From assembly GCA_002441545.1 (NCBI GenBank), contig DJWL01000013.1, positions 1-5,176 of the forward strand: a DNA stretch of 5,176 nucleotides, given 5' to 3'. The DNA comes from Flavobacteriaceae bacterium UBA6231 (GTDB taxonomy: Bacteria > Bacteroidota > Bacteroidia > Flavobacteriales > Flavobacteriaceae). The translations under genes and the position numbers were made by a program. Positions 1 to 5,176 of this stretch are shown here, one piece after another (the first letter of the stretch is position 1; each line of letters starts with the position of its first letter). The notes under the pieces were generated by a model. It saw only the letters and a list, made by a program, of their open reading frames with translations, searched no databases and was not told the origin of the DNA.

Positions 1-832
1 CCCTATAGTACTTTTATTTTTATTATTAGTATTATTAATTCTTATTGCTATTGAAGCTATTATTGGCGCATTAGAAAATGTGATGTTTCAAAGCTTAACA
101 GAAGAAGGAAAAGAACGCTTTTTAGCTTCAAAAAACAAAGTTCCTCAATTTAACTGGATTAAAAATATCTACAAAAAATTAGTAGGAACAAAACCAATTG
201 AAGAAGAAGGTGAACTTATTCTAGATCACAATTATGATGGTATAAAAGAGCTTGACAACTCATTGCCTCCTTGGTGGCTATATTCATTCTATGCTTCTAT
301 AGTATTTGCTGTAATTTATTTAGTAAATTTTCATTACTTTGGAAACAACAGTCAGTTTGATGAATATGCTCAAGAATATAAAGAAGCCGAAATTAGCATC
401 GCAGAATACAAGAAAAACGCTAAAGATTTAGTTGACATCAATTCTGTTGCCTTATTAACAGACCCTGCAGATTTAAATAGCGGTAAAGCTATATTTATAC
501 AGAATTGTATACCTTGCCATATGGCAGATGGCGGTGGTGGTATTGGTCCAAACTTAACAGACAATCATTGGATATTAGGTGGTGGCATTAAAAACGTGTT
601 CAATACGATTACCGAAGGCGGACGTGATGGAAAAGGAATGATTTCATGGAAACAAAATTTCAAACCATCAGAAATTGCTCAAGTTGCTAGTTATGTTTTA
701 TCTTTACAAGGTACCACACCAGCCAACCCTAAAGAACCAGAAGGAGATATTTGGGTAGATGAAAACGCAGTTCCAGCTGAAACTACTGAAACTACTATTG
801 TATCAGATTCACTATCTGTATCACCTAATTAA
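1..832 (+). CDS. ccoP: cbb3-type cytochrome c oxidase subunit III (CcoP), 5' end outside the window
   Basis: This is the membrane-anchored cytochrome c subunit of cbb3 oxidase, which passes electrons to the haem-copper catalytic subunit. The frame is open from base 2 to the TAA at 830-832, giving 276 visible residues, and the GTG at 80 is internal because family-like sequence continues upstream. In visible numbering, residues 2-22 form a very hydrophobic helix ending in the conserved-looking segment AIEAIIGALENV. Residues 77-110 match the FixP/CcoP N-terminal domain, with YDGIKELDNSLPPWW leading into a second helix. A cytochrome c domain follows, with one CIPCH haem site at 169-173 (bases 506-520) and a likely axial Met at 213 (GKGMISW). 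Only this one CxxCH is present, whereas proteobacterial CcoP carries two. The tail after about residue 240 is acidic and Thr-rich. It heads the visible cco run, and ccoN/ccoO probably lie upstream. Identity is confident; the true start is unseen. Confidence 0.95.
   Translation, partial: PIVLLFLLLVLLILIAIEAIIGALENVMFQSLTEEGKERFLASKNKVPQFNWIKNIYKKLVGTKPIEEEGELILDHNYDGIKELDNSLPPWWLYSFYASIVFAVIYLVNFHYFGNNSQFDEYAQEYKEAEISIAEYKKNAKDLVDINSVALLTDPADLNSGKAIFIQNCIPCHMADGGGGIGPNLTDNHWILGGGIKNVFNTITEGGRDGKGMISWKQNFKPSEIAQVASYVLSLQGTTPANPKEPEGDIWVDENAVPAETTETTIVSDSLSVSPN
779..796 (+). repeat. 9-bp tandem duplication in the ccoP tail
   Basis: The nonamer GAAACTACT occurs twice in a row and encodes Glu-Thr-Thr twice in the low-complexity C-terminal tail of CcoP. 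It keeps the reading frame and lies well past the haem domain, so it probably reflects slippage in a poorly constrained tail. No function is implied. Confidence 0.6.
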
Positions 833-850
833 AAGTTTAAAATAAATTAA

Positions 851-883
851 GAAGCAATAATATATCTGTTATATTATTGCTTC
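851..883 (+). promoter_or_regulatory. Perfect 14-bp hairpin between ccoP and ccoG
   Basis: Bases 851-864 are the exact reverse complement of 870-883, with a 5-base loop (TCTGT) at 865-869. It starts 18 bases after the ccoP stop and ends 23 bases before the likely ccoG ATG. No U-run follows on the plus strand (the next bases are ATCATCTTG), so it is not a classical intrinsic terminator for ccoP. It could protect the 3' end of the oxidase-subunit message, mark an RNA processing site, or cause partial attenuation so that assembly genes are expressed less than structural ones. The structure is read directly from the sequence; the role is inference. Confidence 0.7.
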
Positions 884-906
884 ATCATCTTGTTAGTCCA
901 AAAAAA

Positions 907-2331
907 ATGGAAACTTCAGATAATGAAAAATTCAGAGATTCTATAGGTACAATAACTGAAGAAGGCAAACGTGCTTGGGTTTTTCCAAAAAAACCAAGTG
1001 GCAAGCTTTATGAATCCAGAAAACTAGTTAGCTATTTATTATTAGCTATTTTGGTTTTTTCACCATTTATAAAAATTAACGGAAACCAGTTTCTGCTCTT
1101 CAATATTTTAGAACGTCGATTTAATATTTTTAGTTTTCCGTTTTGGCCTCAAGATTTTCATTTATTTGTAATTTCTATGATTATTGGGGTCATCTTTATA
1201 ACCCTTTTCACAGTAGCTTTTGGTCGGATTTTTTGTGGATGGATTTGTCCTCAAACTATTTTTATGGAAATGGTTTTTAGACGAATAGAATTTTGGATAG
1301 ATGGTGATAGAAACAAACAAATAAAACTTGCTAAACAGAGATGGGATGCTGAAAAAATAAGAAAACGTCTATTAAAATGGTTCATTTTTTTAGTGATTTC
1401 TTTTTTAATTGCCAATGTGTTTTTAGCGTACTTAATTGGTAGCGATAAAGTAATTCAATATGTAATAGATGGTCCTGCTCAACATGTATCGACTCTTTTT
1501 CCTTTAGGTATTTTCACAGCAGTTTTTTATTTTGTATTTGCTTGGTTTAGAGAACAAGTATGTATTATTGCGTGCCCTTATGGAAGACTACAAGGGGTTT
1601 TATTAGACAACAAATCTATAGTAGTAGCTTATGACCATAAACGCGGTGAATCTGAAAATGGCAGAAAAAAGTGGCGCAATGATGAAGACAGAAATGCATT
1701 AGGATATGGTGATTGCATTGATTGCACTCAATGTGTTCATGTTTGCCCAACAGGAATAGATATTAGAAACGGAACACAATTAGAATGTGTAAACTGTACA
1801 GCTTGTATTGATGAATGCGATTCTATCATGGAAAAAGTAGGTCTTGAAAAAGGACTCATTAGATACGCCAGTGAAGCAGAAATAGAAAATAAAGAACCTT
1901 TTAAACTAACTGCCAGATTGAAAGGTTATATAGCAGTTCTTATTATTCTAATTGGTGTTTTAACAGGTATGCTTTTTTTAAGAAATGATGTAGAAGCAAG
2001 AGTTTTAAGATTACCTGGACAATTATTTGAGCATAAAGAAAACAATATAATAAGTAATGTATTTACTTATAAACTAATAAATAAAACTACCAAAGAGATC
2101 GATGATGTAGTTTTTAAGCTCAGAAAATACAAAGGCACAATTAAACTAGTTTCTACTAAAGATAACTTTACTGTTCCGGCCCAAGGCCTTGCAGAAGGAA
2201 CCTTATTTATTGAAATTAATAAAAGTGATTTAACAGGCGATAAAAATAAATTAATGATTGAAGTTTACAGTCATGACAAGCTGATTGAAACCACAACCGT
2301 TAACTTTTTAGGGCCTAGAAGTTACAACTAA
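907..2331 (+). CDS. ccoG: cbb3 oxidase accessory protein CcoG (FixG/RdxA family)
   Basis: CcoG is a polytopic iron-sulfur protein needed for cbb3 oxidase assembly; in proteobacteria it has been shown to reduce Cu(II) to Cu(I) for delivery to the catalytic subunit. The 474 residues from ATG 907 show about five membrane helices (near 41-57, 84-105, 155-178, 194-214 and 338-358). Two CxxxCP motifs are present (Cys110/114 in FCGWICP; Cys219/223 in CIIACP), as described for this family. A 2x[4Fe-4S] ferredoxin-like domain has Cys270, 273, 276, 280 and Cys294, 297, 300, 304. The C-terminal 100 or so residues form the Ig-like FixG_C domain, ending in FLGPRS. An in-frame TTG at 877 would add ten residues, but it lies inside the upstream hairpin. 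METSDNEKFRDSIGTITEEG is the family-like N terminus, so ATG 907 is preferred. An A-run, not a Shine-Dalgarno site, precedes it. All key cysteines are intact. Confidence 0.96.
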   Translation: METSDNEKFRDSIGTITEEGKRAWVFPKKPSGKLYESRKLVSYLLLAILVFSPFIKINGNQFLLFNILERRFNIFSFPFWPQDFHLFVISMIIGVIFITLFTVAFGRIFCGWICPQTIFMEMVFRRIEFWIDGDRNKQIKLAKQRWDAEKIRKRLLKWFIFLVISFLIANVFLAYLIGSDKVIQYVIDGPAQHVSTLFPLGIFTAVFYFVFAWFREQVCIIACPYGRLQGVLLDNKSIVVAYDHKRGESENGRKKWRNDEDRNALGYGDCIDCTQCVHVCPTGIDIRNGTQLECVNCTACIDECDSIMEKVGLEKGLIRYASEAEIENKEPFKLTARLKGYIAVLIILIGVLTGMLFLRNDVEARVLRLPGQLFEHKENNIISNVFTYKLINKTTKEIDDVVFKLRKYKGTIKLVSTKDNFTVPAQGLAEGTLFIEINKSDLTGDKNKLMIEVYSHDKLIETTTVNFLGPRSYN

Positions 2332-2344
2332 AAATAAAAATATT

Positions 2345-2791
2345 ATGAAATTTAATTGGGGAACAGGAATCGTTATAGCTTTTGTAGGCTTTATTTCATT
2401 CATTATGTATTTTGTTATTTCAATGAATTTTAATAAAAAATATGATCATGATTTAGTAACTGAAGACTATTATAAAATGGAACTTGGTTATCAAGATGAT
2501 ATCAACAAGCAAAAGAATGCCAATTCACTTGAAGAAAATATTTCTTACAGCAAAACAAGTGAAGGTTTACTTATTAAGTTTCCTCAAAATTTTGATTCAA
2601 AAAAAATTACTGGTAAAGTGTCCCTATACAGGCCATCTAACAAACAATTAGATTTTGAAACTCCAATTTCATTGTCTGAACCTTATTTGCTCGTACCTGA
2701 CAAACGTTTATTAGATGGTCGATGGGACATTTCTATCGATTGGCAGTATAATGGAAATTCATATTTATATAAAAAATCGTTAGTGTATTAA
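2345..2791 (+). CDS. ccoH: cbb3 oxidase assembly protein CcoH (FixH family)
   Basis: This is a small single-pass membrane protein of the FixH/CcoH family, which stabilises cbb3 oxidase during assembly. The 148 residues have a short cytoplasmic start (MKFNWGTG), one helix at about 7-27, then a periplasmic domain. The segment LVTEDYYKMELGYQDDI at 37-53 is the family signature: FixH proteins carry a conserved Asp/Glu-Tyr-Tyr stretch just after the helix. The remainder is a beta-rich domain. Length is normal for the family. The ATG lies 13 bp after the ccoG stop in an AT-rich context (AAAATAAAAATATT) without a Shine-Dalgarno site, as is usual in Bacteroidota. Position between ccoG and a membrane protein gene supports the call, since sequence conservation in this family is low. 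There are no cysteines, so a direct copper-binding role through thiols is unlikely. Confidence 0.92.
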   Translation: MKFNWGTGIVIAFVGFISFIMYFVISMNFNKKYDHDLVTEDYYKMELGYQDDINKQKNANSLEENISYSKTSEGLLIKFPQNFDSKKITGKVSLYRPSNKQLDFETPISLSEPYLLVPDKRLLDGRWDISIDWQYNGNSYLYKKSLVY

Positions 2792-2793
2792 AC

Positions 2794-3495
2794 ATGTTTC
2801 TATCGGCATTAATTTTTGGTTTTTTAGGAAGTTTCCACTGTGTAGGAATGTGTGGACCTATTGCCTTTATGCTACCTGTTGACCGAAATAATGTTTATAA
2901 AAAAATAACCCAAATACTACTTTACCATTTTGGACGCCTTTTAAGTTATAGTATCATAGGACTTATTTTTGGCATTATTGGAAAAGGGCTTTACTTATTT
3001 GGTTTTCAGCAACAACTTTCAATTATCATTGGAGTATTGATGATTGTTGTTGTACTTATTCCTTACAAAACTTTCAATAAGTACAATTTTTCTAAACCTA
3101 TTTATAAAATAGTCTCTAAAGTTAAATCGTCATTAGGAACTGCATTAAAGAAAAAAACTAACGACACCTTTTTAACCATTGGTTTTTTAAACGGATTCTT
3201 ACCTTGCGGATTAGTTTATATGGCTGTATTTGGTGCTATAGCAAGTGGAAATGCTTTACTAGGAAGTATTTATATGCTGTTTTTTGGATTAGGAACTATC
3301 CCACTAATGACATCAGCTATTTACTTTAGCAATTTTTTAAAAGGGGCCATGCGTCAAAAAATTCAAAAGGCAATTCCTGTATTTGTAATTATAATTGGTG
3401 CGCTTTTTATTCTACGCGGTCTTGGTTTAGGAATTCCTTACATATCTCCTGCTCCCATTTTTGAAAAGGTTACAAGCTCATTAAATTGCTATTAA
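2794..3495 (+). CDS. SafE/DsbD-like membrane protein, probable metal handling for cbb3 oxidase
   Basis: A 233-residue integral membrane protein of the group usually labelled 'sulfite exporter TauE/SafE family' or DsbD_2 (cytochrome c biogenesis transmembrane region). About six helices are visible (near 2-27, 38-62, 72-92, 126-150, 154-178 and 190-212), arranged as two related halves. The first half opens with GSFHCVGMCGP (His15, Cys16, Cys20) and the second with NGFLPCG (Cys138); YHFGR at 44-48 is another family motif. Homologues often sit beside cbb3 assembly genes in Bacteroidota and Epsilonproteobacteria. The HCxxMC motif suggests copper binding or thiol chemistry, but substrate and direction are unproven, and the sulfite label should not be taken literally. 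The start is only 2 bp after the ccoH stop, implying translational coupling and membership of the same operon. No convincing intrinsic terminator follows. Confidence 0.88.
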   Translation: MFLSALIFGFLGSFHCVGMCGPIAFMLPVDRNNVYKKITQILLYHFGRLLSYSIIGLIFGIIGKGLYLFGFQQQLSIIIGVLMIVVVLIPYKTFNKYNFSKPIYKIVSKVKSSLGTALKKKTNDTFLTIGFLNGFLPCGLVYMAVFGAIASGNALLGSIYMLFFGLGTIPLMTSAIYFSNFLKGAMRQKIQKAIPVFVIIIGALFILRGLGLGIPYISPAPIFEKVTSSLNCY

Positions 3496-3562
3496 ATTAT
3501 TGTCCTTTAATTTCATTGAACTTTATTTTATTAATAAGCAGGGTTAATTGCCTTAAAAATAT

Positions 3563-3570
3563 TACCTTTA
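3563..3570 (+). promoter_or_regulatory. Candidate -7 promoter element for osmC
   Basis: TACCTTTA matches seven of eight positions of the Bacteroidota -7 consensus TAnnTTTG, differing only in the last base. It lies 81 bp before the osmC ATG. No TTG lies 17-23 bases upstream where a -33 element would be expected; the nearest (3548-3550) is only 12 bases away. It is a weak candidate, and transcription could also reach osmC by read-through from the cco operon. Confidence 0.3.
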
Positions 3571-3608
3571 TTTAGCAGAATTATTTAGCTTTTATCACTT
3601 CATAATTC

Positions 3609-3636
3609 TTGAATTACTAAAACAAAAATATTTTTA
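3609..3636 (+). promoter_or_regulatory. Alternative osmC promoter candidate (TTG-N17-TAnnTTTA)
   Basis: TTG at 3609-3611 is followed after 17 bases by TATTTTTA at 3629-3636, a spacing allowed for the Bacteroidota sigma factor pattern. The last base again differs from the consensus G. Transcription would begin only about 10 bases before the osmC ATG, leaving a very short leader. In such AT-rich DNA, chance matches are common. Confidence 0.22.
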
Positions 3637-3651
3637 TAAAATCAATTAAAC

Positions 3652-4065
3652 ATGAAAAGAAAAGCAGAAGCCTTTTGGACTGGTACTGGAAAAGACGGTA
3701 AAGGACATTTAACAACGCAAAGTAAAGTTTTAAGTGAAACTCAATATTCCTTCTCATCAAGGTTTGAAAATGGTATAGGAACAAATCCTGAGGAATTAGT
3801 TGCTGCAGCTCATGCCGGTTGTTTTACTATGAAATTAGCTTTTAACTTACAGGCAAAAAATTATACCGCTGATTCATTAAATACAACATGCCAAATAACT
3901 CTTGAAGAAGGATCAATTACCAATTCTCATTTAGTTTTAGATGCAAAAGTTAAAGGAATTTCTAAAGAAGAATTTGAAGAATTAGTAAAAGATGCTGAGG
4001 CAAACTGCCCTATTTCAAAATTATTGGATACCAACATTACTGTTGATTTTACTTTGAACAGCTAA
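3652..4065 (+). CDS. osmC: OsmC family peroxiredoxin (organic hydroperoxide reductase type)
   Basis: A cytoplasmic thiol peroxidase-like protein of the OsmC/Ohr superfamily, which reduces organic hydroperoxides with a reactive cysteine pair. The 137 residues cover the whole fold and match the usual OsmC length of about 140. The peroxidatic Cys57 lies in AAAHAGCFTM and the resolving Cys119 in the family-typical NCPISKLL. NPEEL at 45-49 supplies the conserved Glu, and Arg37 (SSRFENG) fits the activating arginine. Cys80 is extra. The N terminus (KRKAEAFWTGTGKDGKG) is typical of OsmC rather than Ohr. The ATG follows an A-rich stretch. The gene sits 156 bp after the cco run, in the same direction, and converges on hemN. 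It may have its own promoter, and its link to the oxidase genes could be mere proximity. Substrate is unknown; the family assignment is firm, while OsmC versus a close paralogue is less so. Confidence 0.9.
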   Translation: MKRKAEAFWTGTGKDGKGHLTTQSKVLSETQYSFSSRFENGIGTNPEELVAAAHAGCFTMKLAFNLQAKNYTADSLNTTCQITLEEGSITNSHLVLDAKVKGISKEEFEELVKDAEANCPISKLLDTNITVDFTLNS

Positions 4066-4082
4066 TTATTAAAAAATAAAAA

Positions 4083-4113
4083 AAAGGAACAACTTTTTAA
4101 AAGTTGTTCCTTT
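4083..4113 (-). terminator. Intrinsic terminator in the osmC/hemN convergent gap, strongest for hemN
   Basis: Bases 4083-4096 pair perfectly with 4100-4113, a 14-bp stem with a 3-base loop. The core is GGAACAAC against GTTGTTCC. Read on the minus strand, the hairpin is followed by a long U-rich run (complement of the A-rich stretch at about 4069-4082), the classical Rho-independent form, and lies 32 bases past the hemN stop. Read on the plus strand it lies 18 bases past the osmC stop, but only three U's follow the core before AAAA. It can therefore act in both directions, but should be weaker for osmC. Confidence 0.85.
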
Positions 4114-4144
4114 AAAATTAGTCTAGTTTGTATATTAATTTATA

Positions 4145-5176
4145 TTAAACAGTCATTGAAAATAACTGTACATCGGGTGTTTTTCGTTGCAACAGTAAAT
4201 CAAAAGCCATACAGATATTTCTAACAAAAGGTTGTCCTTTAGGTAGTATTTTTATTGATTTTGTTTGTATTTCTAAAAGCTCATCATGTTCCATTTCCTT
4301 AAGCTTCATTAATACTTCTGGTATTTCAGGAAAATTCATGGATTCTGATTCCCATGAGGTTTCAAAACCACACATTAAATTAAGAATATGCCTTCTTATT
4401 ACTAAATCTTCGTCATTTAAAATATGGCCTCTATAAACAGGTAATTCATTTTTCTCCAACAATTCATAGTATTCTTCTAAAACCTTCACATTTTGTCCAA
4501 ATCCGTACCAACTATCACCTATTGAAGAAACCCCTAACCCAATCATTGCTTGTGTTTTTGAAGCGGTATAACCCATAAAATTTCTATGTAAACTTTTATT
4601 TTGCATAGATTTATATAAAGTGTCTGATGGTATAGCGAAATGATCCATTCCAATTTCATGATAACCAACTTCGGTAAGCAATTGCTTCCCTAATTCATAC
4701 TGTTGGCGCTTTAATTCTGCTTTTGGCAAATCAGAATCTTTAAATCCACGTTGTCCATTTCCTTTAATCCAAGGCACATGAGCATAACTGTAAAACGCTA
4801 ACCTATCTGGAGCTAATTCCTTTGTTTTTAATATAGTTTGTTCAACATGTTCTATGGTTTGAAAAGGTAAACCAAAAATAATATCATGCCCAACCGATAA
4901 ATAACCAATCTCTCTAGCCAGTTCTGTAGCACGTTTTACATTTTCAAATGGTTGAATTCTATGAATGGCCTTTTGAACAGTAATATTATAATCTTGAACC
5001 CCAAAACTAACACGATTAAATCCCACATCATGTAGAGATTGTAAATGTTCTCTGGTTGTGTTATTAGGGTGTCCTTCAAAACTAAATTCATGTCCATCGG
5101 CAAGTATGGCATCCTTAAAAATACCCTGAATTAACCGTTTTAAATTATTAGGACTAAAAAATGTTGGAGTTCCACC
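4145..5176 (-). CDS. hemN: Oxygen-independent coproporphyrinogen III oxidase HemN, 5' end outside the window
   Basis: HemN is a cytoplasmic radical-SAM enzyme that decarboxylates coproporphyrinogen III to protoporphyrinogen IX without oxygen, a late step of haem synthesis. The frame is open from the window edge (5176) to the TAA at 4147-4145, giving 343 visible residues; the GTG at 5026 is internal. The visible part starts at GGTPT, the conserved glycine-rich SAM-binding motif. It continues with SFEGHPNNTTREHL (32-45), RVSFGVQD (55-62), GLPFQ (102-106), YSYAHVPW (129-136), GMDHFA (176-181), LHRNFMGYTASKT (196-208) and VRNICMAFD (318-326), all typical of true HemN rather than HemW. Family length is about 450, so roughly 110 N-terminal residues, including the CxxxCxxC cluster motif, lie off the right edge. 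Beside cbb3 genes it fits low-oxygen haem supply. The promoter is not visible. Confidence 0.96.
   Translation of the reverse strand, partial: GGTPTFFSPNNLKRLIQGIFKDAILADGHEFSFEGHPNNTTREHLQSLHDVGFNRVSFGVQDYNITVQKAIHRIQPFENVKRATELAREIGYLSVGHDIIFGLPFQTIEHVEQTILKTKELAPDRLAFYSYAHVPWIKGNGQRGFKDSDLPKAELKRQQYELGKQLLTEVGYHEIGMDHFAIPSDTLYKSMQNKSLHRNFMGYTASKTQAMIGLGVSSIGDSWYGFGQNVKVLEEYYELLEKNELPVYRGHILNDEDLVIRRHILNLMCGFETSWESESMNFPEIPEVLMKLKEMEHDELLEIQTKSIKILPKGQPFVRNICMAFDLLLQRKTPDVQLFSMTV

Noticed and set aside
80..85. GTG/ATG at 80-85 as the ccoP start
   Set aside because: The frame continues upstream to the window edge and encodes a membrane helix plus linker that look like normal flavobacterial CcoP, so the gene is cut by the window and does not start here.
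370..564. 64-residue open frame on the minus strand inside ccoP
   Set aside because: It lies wholly opposite the cytochrome c domain of ccoP, resembles no family I know, and looks like a chance antisense frame.
3530..3556. Possible terminator hairpin after the SafE-like gene (around AAGCAGGGTTAATTGCCTTA)
   Set aside because: Only four outer base pairs form before mismatches and no U-run follows, so it is not credible as an intrinsic terminator.
3577..3609. 8-bp inverted repeat (AGAATTAT / ATAATTCT) upstream of osmC
   Set aside because: The arms are almost pure A+T with a 17-base loop; such repeats are expected by chance in this composition, and no U-run follows to make a terminator.
3496..3651. 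Search for a small gene, tRNA or riboswitch in the largest intergenic gap
   Set aside because: No cloverleaf, no family-like small protein and no conserved RNA motif were recognised; the gap is AT-rich and offers only weak promoter candidates.
5024..5026. GTG at 5026 (minus strand) as the hemN start
   Set aside because: Fifty further in-frame residues up to the window edge match HemN, including GGTPT and SFEGHPNN, so this codon is an internal valine.

Overview
The window is AT-rich, roughly two-thirds A+T by eye. Its proteins closely resemble what I know from marine and soil Flavobacteriia (Bacteroidota). Supporting signs are the CcoP/CcoG/CcoH sequence style, purine- and A-rich start contexts without clear Shine-Dalgarno sites, and TAnnTTT-like promoter candidates. 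The species cannot be named from this.

The left two thirds is one plus-strand run of cbb3-type (high-affinity, micro-oxic) cytochrome c oxidase genes. First is the 3' part of ccoP, the cytochrome c subunit, whose 5' end lies outside the window. After a 74-bp gap with a perfect 14-bp hairpin comes ccoG, an iron-sulfur membrane protein for copper handling in oxidase assembly. Then follow ccoH (13-bp gap), a small assembly factor, and a six-helix membrane protein of the SafE/DsbD-like family (2-bp gap), probably also involved in metal handling. The tight spacing suggests one transcript. The catalytic subunits (ccoN/ccoO), ccoS and the copper ATPase ccoI are not in view; ccoNO probably lie upstream.

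A 156-bp AT-rich gap holds two weak promoter candidates and precedes osmC, a thiol peroxidase-like gene. OsmC converges on a minus-strand gene, hemN (oxygen-independent coproporphyrinogen III oxidase), which runs off the right edge and lacks its N-terminal radical-SAM region here. The 79-bp convergent gap holds a strong hairpin. Its long U-run lies on the hemN side, so it is mainly the hemN terminator.

The genes fit together as a low-oxygen respiration neighbourhood: hemN makes haem precursors when oxygen is scarce, the cco genes build and complete the haem-copper oxidase, and osmC may detoxify organic peroxides. I found no mobile elements, CRISPR arrays, RNA genes or defence genes, and no convincing sign of a previously undescribed system. 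The most worthwhile points are the single-haem CcoP, the ccoP-ccoG intergenic hairpin and the SafE-like protein attached to the assembly genes.
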